A DNA stretch of 64,000 nt, taken from positions 284,242 to 348,241 of the forward strand of contig NZ_AUDO01000004.1 in assembly GCF_000425505.1 (NCBI RefSeq), written 5' to 3'. The notes under the pieces were generated by a model, which saw nothing but the letters and a program-made list of their open reading frames with translations, was not told the DNA's origin and made no database searches. Positions within the stretch are counted from its first letter, which is position 1. Each line of letters opens with the position of its first letter. Shown in pieces: positions 36,135-45,469 of this stretch. The position numbers and the translations under genes are program-made. The DNA comes from Flavobacterium frigidarium DSM 17623. GTDB lineage: Bacteria; Bacteroidota; Bacteroidia; Flavobacteriales; Flavobacteriaceae.

Positions 36135-36617
36135 TTAGAAGAAACGACTATGCCAGCTATCCATTGCTGGAACTTCCCATGATTCGTTAAATTCTTGAAC
36201 ATTATTAATCAGGTTATTAAAGACAATAGTGTTCTCTGTAACCGCTTTATCTTTTACCATTTTCTTAAAGTCAATTAATGGTTTGTGAGCAATATGTTCC
36301 CCTAATTTAAAGGTTACGTTCATTTTATCTAAAAGATCAACAGAATATTTTTTTTCTAATTGCTGAATAAATTCAACAGATGAATCAATAGAGCAACCTG
36401 TAGCAGCTTGAAAATCTTGGTTTACAGCAAGAATGATAAATCTATTGTATTTTAATTGGTATGAAGACTCTAAACTTGTTCCGTGAGCAGCCCAACCTTC
36501 AAGAAAAGTTTTTAAATCATTTTCTATTTCGGTGAACTCAGCATCAGAAAATTTTCTATTGGATTGATAAATCCAAACACGGGATTCTTCTGGTAAATCT
36601 TCAAATGGTACGTACAT
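36135..36617 (-). CDS. Conserved Bacteroidota protein of unknown function
   Basis: A 160-residue protein with no signal peptide or membrane helix. VWIYQSNRKFSDAEFTEIENDLKTFLEGWAAHG and the C-terminal SRFF recur in Bacteroidota relatives, which are often labelled ABC-transporter ATPase; I see no Walker A or B motif, so that label is not supported. It lies in the run of Fe-S and envelope genes, 21 bp before the GH3 fusion. Probably co-transcribed with the CCG-domain gene. Confidence 0.72.
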   Translation of the reverse strand: MYVPFEDLPEESRVWIYQSNRKFSDAEFTEIENDLKTFLEGWAAHGTSLESSYQLKYNRFIILAVNQDFQAATGCSIDSSVEFIQQLEKKYSVDLLDKMNVTFKLGEHIAHKPLIDFKKMVKDKAVTENTIVFNNLINNVQEFNESWEVPAMDSWHSRFF

Positions 36618-36677
36618 GATATTTTTTTTATAGGCTTACAACAAGGTAAGTCTCATTGAATTGTATTCTATTAATTA

Positions 36678-37469
36678 TTATAAATCCTGAGCATTAGCAA
36701 TTAGTTCAGCAATATCCATCACTTTAACATCAGCTTCTTTTTCTTTGTTTTTTACACCATCAGTCATCATGGTATTGCAAAATGGGCATCCTGCAGCGAT
36801 AATATCTGGTTTCACTTCGAGAGCATCTTCTGTTCTAAGAACGTTTACTTCTTTATCACCAGGTTCAGCATCTTTAAACATTTGCGCGCCACCAGCACCA
36901 CAACATAAACCGTTAGCTTTTGAACGCTTCATCTCAACTAATTCAACATCTAATTTCGCAATTAAATCTCTTGGAGCCTCATAGATTTTGTTTGCACGAC
37001 CTAGGTAACAAGGATCGTGAAAAGTGATTCTTTTACCTTTGAATTGACCACCTTCAATAGTTAAACGACCATCATCAAGCAGTGATTTTAAAAATTCTGT
37101 ATGGTGTACTACTTCGTACTGTCCACCTAGTTCAGGGTATTCATTTTTAAGTGTATTGAAGCAATGCGGACAAGCAGTTACAATTTTCTTAGCTTCATAA
37201 GCATTTAGCACTTCGATATTCATCATGGCCTGCATTTGAAACAAAAACTCGTTACCAGCTCTTTTTGCAGGATCTCCAGTACAACTTTCCTCTGTTCCTA
37301 ATACGGCAAAAGATACATTAGAACGGTTTAATAAACGTACAAATGCTTTAGTGATTTTCTTAGCTCTATCGTCAAAACTACCTGCACATCCCACCCAGAA
37401 CAAAACTTCTGGTTGTTTTCCTTGAGCCAGCATTTCTGCCATTGTTGGTACTACTAAATTTTCTGACAT
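36678..37469 (-). CDS. CCG-domain (heterodisulfide reductase-like) Fe-S protein
   Basis: A 263-residue protein with two CCG cysteine motifs: WVGCAGSF...CTGDPAKR and TACPHCFN in the first half, then HDPCYLGR, GLCCGAGGAQMF and AAGCPFCN in the second. CCG domains bind 4Fe-4S clusters in heterodisulfide reductase, glycolate oxidase and related enzymes. Together with the adjacent membrane Fe-S protein it resembles a two-part HdrDE/DsrMK-like quinone oxidoreductase. The electron donor cannot be read from the sequence. Confidence 0.87.
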   Translation of the reverse strand: MSENLVVPTMAEMLAQGKQPEVLFWVGCAGSFDDRAKKITKAFVRLLNRSNVSFAVLGTEESCTGDPAKRAGNEFLFQMQAMMNIEVLNAYEAKKIVTACPHCFNTLKNEYPELGGQYEVVHHTEFLKSLLDDGRLTIEGGQFKGKRITFHDPCYLGRANKIYEAPRDLIAKLDVELVEMKRSKANGLCCGAGGAQMFKDAEPGDKEVNVLRTEDALEVKPDIIAAGCPFCNTMMTDGVKNKEKEADVKVMDIAELIANAQDL

Positions 37470-37533
37470 TGAATATATATTTTTAGCCGCCTAAGCTAGC
37501 GTAGTTTATAAATTTAAATTTCTTTTGAAAGAA

Positions 37534-38871
37534 TTAATTCTCATCTTTCCAGTTCAATCGGTCTTGTTGATTGTATTGCCACGGGGCACCATTATTTTCG
37601 ATATTTGTCATCATAGCATTCAAAGGCATAGGAGCAGCACTTTGTTCCATGACTAAGTAGCGACGCATGTCCATAATAATTGATAACGGACTTATGTTAA
37701 CTGGACATTCTTCAACACAAGCATTACATGATGTACACGCCCACAACTCTTCTGCTGTGATGTAATCATTTAATAATGTCTTCTCGTCTGGAATGAATAA
37801 CCCTTTATTTTTATCGATATTTCTACCTACTTCTTCTAGACGATCACGAGTATCCATCATAATCTTTCTAGGAGAAAGCTTTTTACCTGTTTGGCTTGCA
37901 GGACAAGAAGAAGTACATCTACCGCACTCTGTACAAGTATACGCATTCAATAATTGCACCCAGTTTAAATCCTGTACATCACTAGCTCCAAATTTACTTG
38001 GAACTTCACCTTCTGCAGGAGCCGGGGCCGCCGCAAATGGATCAACATTAGGATCCATCATCATTTTTACTTCTTTTGTAACTGCCTCCAAGTTATCAAA
38101 TTCACCTTGCGGATCTAAATTTGCAAAATAAGTATTAGGGAAAGCTAAAAGTATATGTAAGTGTTTCGAAAAATATAAATAATTCATGAATATTAAAATC
38201 CCAACGATATGCAACCACCAGAAAACCTCTGTTAAAAGCATCACCGTTTCATTTGGCATACCGTTAAATATTGGTTCGATAAATTGACTTATAGGAAAAG
38301 ATCCTGCCTTGATAAAGTGTGAGAAACCTCCTGGAACATTTTGTAAATGTAAATCTGAAGCATTCATTAATAAAAACAAAGTCATCAATACAACTTCAAA
38401 ATATAAAATGTAGTTAGCATCATTTTTAGGATAACCAACCATTTCTCTATTCATGAAACGTTTTAATCGAATAACATTACGTCGTAACCAGAAAATAACA
38501 ACAGCAATAAGAACTAATCCTGCTAGAATTTCAAAAGTTGCTATTAGAACATTATAAGTTGTACCTAAGAAAGCAAAAATTCTATGCGTTCCAAACAGCC
38601 CATCGATAATGATTTCTAAAAGTTCAATATTAATAATTACAAAACCTAAATAAACAACAATATGTAAAATACCTGCAATAGGTCTCTTCACCATTTTTGA
38701 TTGCCCTAATGCAATCATTGCCATATTTTTCCATCTTGCAGCTGGATTGTCTTTACGGTCAACAGCTATACCTAGATTAACATTACGGTAGATTTTTTTT
38801 ATATTGATAAAGAAATACCCAAAACCTATTCCTAAAACTATGGCAAACAATATGTTGTCTAAATAACTCAT
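37534..38871 (-). CDS. Membrane-bound Fe-S oxidoreductase with two 4Fe-4S clusters
   Basis: A 445-residue protein with about six membrane helices in the first 260 residues (a NarI/cytochrome b-like arrangement with several His), then two ferredoxin-type motifs, CTECGRCTSSCP and CTSCNACVEECP, near the C terminus. It probably carries electrons between a cytoplasmic partner, the CCG protein next to it, and the quinone pool. The genes are 64 bp apart. The linker between membrane and Fe-S parts is Pro/Ala-rich (FAAAPAPAEGEVP). Similar pairs are found across Bacteroidota. Confidence 0.87.
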   Translation of the reverse strand: MSYLDNILFAIVLGIGFGYFFINIKKIYRNVNLGIAVDRKDNPAARWKNMAMIALGQSKMVKRPIAGILHIVVYLGFVIINIELLEIIIDGLFGTHRIFAFLGTTYNVLIATFEILAGLVLIAVVIFWLRRNVIRLKRFMNREMVGYPKNDANYILYFEVVLMTLFLLMNASDLHLQNVPGGFSHFIKAGSFPISQFIEPIFNGMPNETVMLLTEVFWWLHIVGILIFMNYLYFSKHLHILLAFPNTYFANLDPQGEFDNLEAVTKEVKMMMDPNVDPFAAAPAPAEGEVPSKFGASDVQDLNWVQLLNAYTCTECGRCTSSCPASQTGKKLSPRKIMMDTRDRLEEVGRNIDKNKGLFIPDEKTLLNDYITAEELWACTSCNACVEECPVNISPLSIIMDMRRYLVMEQSAAPMPLNAMMTNIENNGAPWQYNQQDRLNWKDEN

Positions 38872-38883
38872 ATATAAAAACTT

Positions 38884-39840
38884 TTATTTAATTGTATCGT
38901 TAGCAGGCACTCCTTTATATGGTTTGTTCTTTTTTCCAAATACAGATACGTTAATATATCTTGTAGGATATAAACGTACGTCTTGTAATAACAATTCCAA
39001 CTCTCTTGTTGATTTAGTTAAATTTGTATAGAGAGCGTCATCTTTAAGCAATTTCCCCATAGTACCATTTCCTGCCTCTAAGTTTTGCACCAGCCCATTT
39101 ACTTTAGCTAAAGTGGCATTTAAATTACGTACGGTTTTACCCATATCCGCTTTGTTAAGCGAATCAGATATATTTGCAAAGTCTTTAGAGATTTTATTAA
39201 AATTAGTAACTACCCCTTTTACTTGCGCTTTATTATCATCAAGTACATTATTCATACTTATCGAAGCCTTATGAAATTGTTGCATCGTTAGACTAAGTTC
39301 AGCCAAACTCTTTCTCAAATCATCTTGTGCTTTCTCATCAAGTACTTTATTGAAACCACTAATTAACTCGTCAGCATTCCCTAATAGCTTATCAAGTTTA
39401 GCTTGAATAGGCACCAATTTTTCCCCTACAGCATCAGTTAAACCTTGTTTAATGGTTCCCGACAAGTAGCTACCATCTGCTGCCAATGTATTATCCGCTA
39501 GGTTAGGGTTGATCGAAATTTGCTTTCCGCCAATCAGACCTGGTTCGTAAATTGTGGCAGTGCTTGACTGTGAAATAGGAAAATCAGATTTGATTTGCAT
39601 CTCTACAAGTAATTTTCCTGTTTTTGGGTTTATTGTAATCGCAGTAATACGACCAATCGCTAGACCGTTTAAAGTGACAGGTGCCGATGAAGAAAGCCCT
39701 TCAACTGAATCGTATTGAACATACAATTTCTTGTAGCTGCTCAACAAATCACGCCCTTTTAAAAAGCTATATCCCCAAATAAATAATAATATAGATGCAA
39801 TAACTAATATCGCCGTCTTAATTTCTCTTGTTAGTTTCAA
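38884..39840 (-). CDS. MCE/MlaD-family lipid-transport protein
   Basis: A 318-residue protein with one N-terminal membrane helix (about residues 8-26), an MCE domain (about 36-115, YDSVEGLSSSAPVTLNGLAIGRI) and a long helical region. MlaD-type proteins form a periplasmic hexamer that passes phospholipids between membranes. The C-terminal part (LYTNLTKSTRELELLLQDVRLYPTRYINVSVFGKKN) is characteristic of Bacteroidota members. No MlaE or MlaF gene is next to it. It lies 12 bp upstream of the membrane Fe-S gene and downstream of the amidases. Confidence 0.88.
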   Translation of the reverse strand: MKLTREIKTAILVIASILLFIWGYSFLKGRDLLSSYKKLYVQYDSVEGLSSSAPVTLNGLAIGRITAITINPKTGKLLVEMQIKSDFPISQSSTATIYEPGLIGGKQISINPNLADNTLAADGSYLSGTIKQGLTDAVGEKLVPIQAKLDKLLGNADELISGFNKVLDEKAQDDLRKSLAELSLTMQQFHKASISMNNVLDDNKAQVKGVVTNFNKISKDFANISDSLNKADMGKTVRNLNATLAKVNGLVQNLEAGNGTMGKLLKDDALYTNLTKSTRELELLLQDVRLYPTRYINVSVFGKKNKPYKGVPANDTIK

Positions 39841-39888
39841 AATTTAAAGTATTTTGCACAAATTTAATATAAAATATCCAACTTGTAA

Positions 39889-41040
39889 TTATTTAATTGC
39901 TTCTTGAATGCTGATTTTCTTACCGTTTTTAAACGCTATTAGAAAAGCAGACGAATATCCTTTGGCCTTAGCCTGACTCAACAAAACCTTAGATTGGTTA
40001 TAATCAGAAGTTTCCCCATACATATATTTATAAGCAGCACCTGATTTTTCCATAGAAATAGTATTCAAGCCTTTGAAATTCCTAGCTAATAAAGCTAACT
40101 TTTTACTGCTTGCTGCGATTTGTACTTTAAAAACAACATCACTATCTGATGCTCTTAAAACTGTTTTTTTAGTCTCGACTACCACATTATTTTTTGAAGT
40201 AGTGCCTTGTGCAGCCGCTCTTGTAGAAGGCCGTGTTTCATAACTTTCTACGCTACCATTACCGTAATACTCATTTTTATAACTTACAATCGCGTCAGTA
40301 ATTGCTTTTGCAATCTCTTGCTGACCAGATTCTGAATCTAAAGTATTTCCTTCAGTATGATTAGAGATAAATCCAGTTTCGATTAGAATTCTAGGCATGT
40401 ATGCTTTATGTAAAACCATGAAAGGAGCTTGTTTAACACCGCCACCTCTAATTTTTTTACCCAATTTTTCAAACTCGTTTTCAACCTTACTGGCTAGTGA
40501 AATGCTATTATCAAGATATTCTTCTTGCATCAAAGTCATTCCAATCATTGTTTGAGGTGAATTAGGATCAAAACCCTCATAATTTCTTTTATAATCTTTC
40601 TCTAGTGTAATTACCGAATTCTCTTTTTTTGCCGCTTCTAGATTAGAGGCGATTTTGTTCATACCCATAACATACGTTTCAGTACCACTTGCAGATGTAT
40701 TTCTATTTGCATTACAGTGTATGGATACAAAAATATTAGCGTTTGCTCTATTTGCAATGTTTGCTCTTTCTACTAAATCAATAAAAACATCTGTTTTTCT
40801 AGTGTAAATAACGTCAATTTTAGAATTTGCCTCTAACATTTTACCAACCTTCAAAACGATTGCCAAAGCTATATTTTTTTCTACGTGCCCATTATAAGTC
40901 GCCCCAAAATCATGCGCACCGTGACCTGCGTCTAAGGTGACTTTAAAATTACTTCCTTGAGCATGAGATAAAGAGGATAAGGACAAAGCAATAAACACAA
41001 AAGCTTTTAAAACGATGTTATTAGAATAGGATGATTTCAA
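39889..41040 (-). CDS. N-acetylmuramoyl-L-alanine amidase with C-terminal SPOR-like domain, paralogue 1
   Basis: A 383-residue exported protein (signal to about residue 27, SHAQG). The amidase_3 zinc ligands are the His in LDAGHGAHDFGA, the Glu in EKNIAL and the His in SIHCNANR; the catalytic Glu is in LIETGFISNHTEG. It cleaves the bond between muramic acid and L-Ala. The C-terminal 70 residues (FKVQIAASSKKLALL...YMYGETSDYNQSKVLLSQAKAKGY) look like a SPOR domain, which binds denuded glycan at division sites. It follows the paralogue 2 gene on the same strand. Confidence 0.9.
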   Translation of the reverse strand: MKSSYSNNIVLKAFVFIALSLSSLSHAQGSNFKVTLDAGHGAHDFGATYNGHVEKNIALAIVLKVGKMLEANSKIDVIYTRKTDVFIDLVERANIANRANANIFVSIHCNANRNTSASGTETYVMGMNKIASNLEAAKKENSVITLEKDYKRNYEGFDPNSPQTMIGMTLMQEEYLDNSISLASKVENEFEKLGKKIRGGGVKQAPFMVLHKAYMPRILIETGFISNHTEGNTLDSESGQQEIAKAITDAIVSYKNEYYGNGSVESYETRPSTRAAAQGTTSKNNVVVETKKTVLRASDSDVVFKVQIAASSKKLALLARNFKGLNTISMEKSGAAYKYMYGETSDYNQSKVLLSQAKAKGYSSAFLIAFKNGKKISIQEAIK

Positions 41041-41110
41041 AATCTTTTTTTTTTACAAACTTACTTATTCTTAAGCATTTCATCAAGATAAAGTGCAGTA
41101 GGAACGTATT

Positions 41111-42181
41111 TTAATTTACAGTAGTAACAAACGCATCTGGAAAACCGGCGTTTCTTGCATCTCTTTCTAATTTCTGAGCTTCTTCTTCACTATTTGTTTC
41201 ACCGTACATGTAACGATATAATTGTGAATCATATGTATTACTTATACCACTTAACCCTTTAAAATTAGAAGGAATCATTGCGATATTTTTTTCACTAGCC
41301 ATTAATTGCACCTTATATACAGTCCCCGAAGTTGTAGATGCAGGGACTGGAACTTGCCTAGGAACAATTTTAGGAGCGCTAGACTCTAATCCTGTTACAC
41401 CTCCGCCAGTGCCATAAAATTTATTTTTATACTGTACAATAGCACTCGCTATTTGAAAAGCCATCTGATCTTGACCTTCCTCTGAGTTCAAGTATTCCCC
41501 CTCTTCCCTATTCGATAAAAAACCTAATTCAATTAACACACTAGGCATGTAAGCAGCATCAAGCACCCATAGTGGTTGCTGCTTGATACCTCTTGAATTA
41601 CGTTGCAAATTATTTGTAAAATTATTTTGTACTTCGTTTGCGAGTATAATACTATTATTCAAGTTTTCCTCCTGCATTATAGTCAGTCCTATAAGAGATT
41701 CAGGTTTATTAGGATCAAATCCTTGATAATTATCTTTTATATTATCCTCTAGCAAGATTACTGAGTTTTCCCTCTTAGCCACTTCTAAATTTAAATCTGT
41801 TCTAGAAAGACCCATTACAAAAGTTTCGGTACCATAGGGTTGATAACTTCTAACAGAATTACAATGAATAGAAACAAATAGATTAGCATTGATTTTGTTA
41901 GCTACTTTTGGCCTATTTACTAATTCTACAAATACATCTGTGGTACGTGTATATATAACTTCCACATCAGCTATTTTATTAAGAAACCCTCCAACTTTTA
42001 AAGTAGTTTTTAAAGCAATATCTTTTTCTGTAAACCCGTGATAAGAGTTGCCAGGGTCTTTTCCACCATGACCAGCATCTAATATAATTGTAAACTTCTG
42101 GCCCGTTTGAGCAAAAGCCTCAGAATGTGTTAGAAATGCTGTAAAAAATATCAGAAAAAAACAATAATAGTTGATTTTCAT
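41111..42181 (-). CDS. N-acetylmuramoyl-L-alanine amidase with C-terminal SPOR-like domain, paralogue 2
   Basis: A 356-residue relative of the gene downstream, with the same order: signal peptide (to about residue 24, AFAQTG), amidase_3 domain (LDAGHGGKDPGN, EKDIAL, SIHCNSVR, LIELGFLSNREEG) and a short SPOR-like end (YKVQLMASEKNIAMI...YMYGETNSEEEAQKLERDARNAGF). The clearly diverged sequences suggest an old tandem duplication with separate roles. The next gene upstream is the divergent LptD-like gene. Confidence 0.9.
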   Translation of the reverse strand: MKINYYCFFLIFFTAFLTHSEAFAQTGQKFTIILDAGHGGKDPGNSYHGFTEKDIALKTTLKVGGFLNKIADVEVIYTRTTDVFVELVNRPKVANKINANLFVSIHCNSVRSYQPYGTETFVMGLSRTDLNLEVAKRENSVILLEDNIKDNYQGFDPNKPESLIGLTIMQEENLNNSIILANEVQNNFTNNLQRNSRGIKQQPLWVLDAAYMPSVLIELGFLSNREEGEYLNSEEGQDQMAFQIASAIVQYKNKFYGTGGGVTGLESSAPKIVPRQVPVPASTTSGTVYKVQLMASEKNIAMIPSNFKGLSGISNTYDSQLYRYMYGETNSEEEAQKLERDARNAGFPDAFVTTVN

Positions 42182-42232
42182 ATGCTAAAGTTAATTTTAA
42201 TGGAACACTAGTACTTAATTTTTTTATTTGAT

Positions 42233-42240
42233 TATTTTTG
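42233..42240 (+). promoter_or_regulatory. -7 promoter element of the LptD-like gene
   Basis: TATTTTTG matches TAnnTTTG; no good -33 element is visible. It places the start of transcription near 42247, just before the TTG start at 42261. Confidence 0.45.
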
Positions 42241-42260
42241 CCAAAAAATAATCTGTAAGT

Positions 42261-45011
42261 TTGACTGTTCAAAAAACAGGCCATAATTACACAAAAATAG
42301 CATTTATCCCTTTGCAGACAAACTTATTTAATATCGTTTTAGTAGCATTCCTCCTATCTATAGGTTCATTTGATGTATGCGCACAAGAAATCCCGAAGAG
42401 AAATTCGCCTATACCTATTAAAAAAGGAATGGTTGTTCCATTAGACACCGTTAAAAAGAATGCTAAAGTTGTCATAGATACCATCAAAAATCCAGTAAAT
42501 GATGTATTAAAAGACTCTATCCCTGAGAAGAAAACTTTTTTAAAGTCAAAAGTTAAATACAAGGCCGACAATTACGTTAAGATTGATCAAAAGAAAAAAT
42601 TAGTGACGTTGTATGACAAAGCAGAATTATACTATGAAGATGTCGAATTAAAATCTGGAATAATTGTTCTCGATTATGAGAAAAACGAAGTTTATGCTGG
42701 AAGGATAAAGGATTCTACTGGAAAATATACACAGTACCCAAATTTTAAACAAGGTGCAAATGAGGTTCAGCCTGACTCAATACGTTTTAACTTTAAAACG
42801 CAAAAAGCTTTAATTTACAACTCAAGATCAGATCAAGGGGAATTTAGAATAAAAGCACAAGTAACAAAAAAAGAAAATGACTCGGTTTATTTTTTAAAAG
42901 GTGTACGATTCACAACATCAAAAGATGTGGATAATCCCGAATATTATTTCCAAACTAATAAAGTAAAGTTTATTCCTGGTAAAAAGGTAATTACTGGATT
43001 AACAAATATGGTTATTGCAGATGTTCCTACGCCTATTGCTTTGCCCTTCGCCTATTTCCCAATGAGCAAAGAAACAAATGTTTCGGGGATTATATTACCA
43101 AGTTATAACGACTCAAATACTAGAGGTTTCTCATTACAAAATGGAGGGTACTATTTTGCTTTGAGTGACCATTATGATTTGACTTTTTTAGGAGACTATT
43201 ACACAAATGGAAGTTACGGTTTGCGCTTCGAATCTTCATATGCTAAACGCTACAATTACCGTGGAAACATCAACTTTAGATATGAAAACTTGATAGCAAG
43301 TGAGCGTGGTTTTCCTGATTATGCCAAGCAAAAAATCTACAATTTACAATGGTCTCATTCTAGAGATAATAAGTCAAATCCCAACTCTACTTTTTCGGCA
43401 TCGGTCAACTTAGGTAGTAGTAAATATTTCCAGCAATCCATCAATCAAGCTAATGTTGGTTCGAATCTAAATAACACGCTTAGTTCATCTGTTTCGTATT
43501 CAAAAACGTTTAACTCGATCCCTCAAGTAAGAATGTCACTTTCTGCAACGCATTCACAAAATACACAAACAGAGGTGATCAATATGACACTGCCAACCTT
43601 ACAGCTGAGCGTTGATAGAATTTATCCTTTTGCAGGAAAAGATGATATCAAAAAAGGATTTTTTAAAAACATCAACTTACAATATAATTTAAGTGGTCGA
43701 AATAGCATCACCACTACCGATTCTCTATTCTTTAAACCGCAAATGTTTAGAGACGCTCAAGTGGGTGTTCAACACAGTATTCCTCTTAGCACCAACTTTA
43801 AATTATTTAAATACTTTAGTGCTTCGACTAGTGTAAACTATGAAGAAGTATGGTATGCAAAAACAATTGAAAGAAATTTTGATGTCGATCAAGGAGCTGT
43901 AGTTGATAAAACAGTTAATGGTTTTGACGCCTATAGAACATATTCTTTCTCATCTAGTTTAGGTACAACAGTATATGGAACATTTAACTTTGGCGAAGAC
44001 AAAAAAATCCAATCCATACGCCACGTCATGCGTCCATCATTATCTTATGGATACACGCCAAGTTTTGAGAAATACTACGACACTTACGATAGCGATGGAA
44101 CTGGAACCATCAGCAAGCAATATACTCGTTTTGAGGGTGGAATCTTTGGTGCACCAGGATTGACAAACTCAAATGTTTTAGGTTTTGACTTAAGCAATAC
44201 CTTCGAAGCTAAAGTTCGCGATACTGACAGCACTAAAACAGAGCCTAAGAAAATCATGCTTTTAAATAATTTAAACTTATCTACTAGCTATAATCTAGAT
44301 GCCGATGGTGTTACTTCATTAGCATGGTCTCCCGTGCGTGTAAGTGGAGGAACTCAACTGTTTAAAGATAAAATGAATGTGAATTTTGGCGCAACACTAG
44401 ATCCCTATGCAATCGATAATTCAGGTACAAGAATCAACACCTTTAATATTGATAATGGTGGTAGTCTGTTTCGAATGACAAGTGCTAATATGACTTTAAA
44501 TTATTCTATATCAAGCCAGCAAAATGATAAGAACAAAAATAAAAAAAACGATCAAACACAGCGTAATGGAGGTCGTGAAGATGATTTATTTGGTAGGAAT
44601 ACAGTAAACAATGGCAATGTAAGTCAATTTGACGATGATGGTGAGGATCAAGGTGAGGATGTGATTTCTGAGTTTTTTACTTCCAAACTACCTTGGGACA
44701 TGACATTTGCATATTCGCTTACCTACGGAAACAATAATAGAGAACGCGAGATAATCGGAAATTCTATTATGATTTCAGCAAATGCTGATTTGACGCCAAA
44801 ATGGAAAGCAGGTATCTCTACCGGTTATGATTTTGTGCAAAATGGTGTTACTTATACACAGCTACGTTTTGAAAGAGATTTGCTGAGCTGGAGAATGGAT
44901 TTTAACTGGACACCTTTTGGAACAAACGCAAATTGGGGATTCTTTATCGGGATCAAATCAGGTGTGCTAAGCGATATTAAATGGGATAAGCGAAGTACTT
45001 CAACTCGATAA
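42261..45011 (+). CDS. lptD: LptD-like LPS-assembly outer-membrane protein
   Basis: A protein of about 916 residues. A signal sequence (LFNIVLVAFLLSIGSFDVCAQ) is followed by an OstA/LptA-like beta-jellyroll part (VKIDQKKKLVTLYDKAELYYEDVELKSGIIVLDY) and a large beta barrel ending in aromatic strands. LptD inserts LPS into the outer leaflet. The start is unusual: TTG at 42261, since no ATG occurs before residue 55; a second in-frame TTG at 42312 would begin directly at the signal peptide and is a possible alternative. No LptE gene is adjacent. Confidence 0.85.
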   Translation: MTVQKTGHNYTKIAFIPLQTNLFNIVLVAFLLSIGSFDVCAQEIPKRNSPIPIKKGMVVPLDTVKKNAKVVIDTIKNPVNDVLKDSIPEKKTFLKSKVKYKADNYVKIDQKKKLVTLYDKAELYYEDVELKSGIIVLDYEKNEVYAGRIKDSTGKYTQYPNFKQGANEVQPDSIRFNFKTQKALIYNSRSDQGEFRIKAQVTKKENDSVYFLKGVRFTTSKDVDNPEYYFQTNKVKFIPGKKVITGLTNMVIADVPTPIALPFAYFPMSKETNVSGIILPSYNDSNTRGFSLQNGGYYFALSDHYDLTFLGDYYTNGSYGLRFESSYAKRYNYRGNINFRYENLIASERGFPDYAKQKIYNLQWSHSRDNKSNPNSTFSASVNLGSSKYFQQSINQANVGSNLNNTLSSSVSYSKTFNSIPQVRMSLSATHSQNTQTEVINMTLPTLQLSVDRIYPFAGKDDIKKGFFKNINLQYNLSGRNSITTTDSLFFKPQMFRDAQVGVQHSIPLSTNFKLFKYFSASTSVNYEEVWYAKTIERNFDVDQGAVVDKTVNGFDAYRTYSFSSSLGTTVYGTFNFGEDKKIQSIRHVMRPSLSYGYTPSFEKYYDTYDSDGTGTISKQYTRFEGGIFGAPGLTNSNVLGFDLSNTFEAKVRDTDSTKTEPKKIMLLNNLNLSTSYNLDADGVTSLAWSPVRVSGGTQLFKDKMNVNFGATLDPYAIDNSGTRINTFNIDNGGSLFRMTSANMTLNYSISSQQNDKNKNKKNDQTQRNGGREDDLFGRNTVNNGNVSQFDDDGEDQGEDVISEFFTSKLPWDMTFAYSLTYGNNNREREIIGNSIMISANADLTPKWKAGISTGYDFVQNGVTYTQLRFERDLLSWRMDFNWTPFGTNANWGFFIGIKSGVLSDIKWDKRSTSTR

Positions 45012-45025
45012 TCTATACTTATTTA

Positions 45026-45039
45026 GCTTTCGCGAAAGC
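45026..45039. repeat. 14-bp perfect palindrome GCTTTCGCGAAAGC
   Basis: A perfect palindrome just after the LptD-like stop and 50 bp before ridA. No T-run follows, so it is not a terminator. Identical or similar palindromes are, in my experience, common in Flavobacteriaceae intergenic DNA. Confidence 0.55.
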
Positions 45040-45088
45040 GCCATTTCTATTACTATTTTGATCACTACTTAAACTTAAAAAATACATT

Positions 45089-45469
45089 ATGAAAAAAATA
45101 ATTTTTACTGATAAAGCACCAGCACCAATCGGACCTTATAATCAAGCCGTTTTAAAAGGAGATACATTATATACTTCAGGCCAAATCGCCATTGATCCGG
45201 CTACTGGCGAACTCGTAACTGATTCTATTGAGGCTGAAACAAAGCAGGTAATGGAGAACATGAAAGAAGTATTAATCGCTGCAGGAATGACTTTTGAGCA
45301 TGTAGTAAAAACAACCATTTTCATTATGGACATGAATGATTTTGCTAAAATAAATACGGTGTATGCTACTTATTTTAACGAAAAAACCGCTCCAGCTCGT
45401 GAAACGGTTCAAGTGGCATGTTTGCCAAAAAATGTAAATGTAGAAATTTCTATGACAGCTATACTATAG
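45089..45469 (+). CDS. ridA: RidA-family reactive enamine/imine deaminase
   Basis: A 126-residue trimeric YjgF/YER057c/UK114 protein that hydrolyses reactive 2-aminoacrylate to pyruvate and ammonia. PIGPYNQAV, SGQIAIDPATGEL and the active-site Arg in APARETVQVACLP are all present. Its last 11 bases overlap the end of the convergent mgsA gene. Confidence 0.93.
   Translation: MKKIIFTDKAPAPIGPYNQAVLKGDTLYTSGQIAIDPATGELVTDSIEAETKQVMENMKEVLIAAGMTFEHVVKTTIFIMDMNDFAKINTVYATYFNEKTAPARETVQVACLPKNVNVEISMTAIL

Noticed and set aside
36135..36617. ABC-transporter ATPase
   Set aside because: Relatives carry this label, but Walker A, Walker B and the signature motif are all absent.
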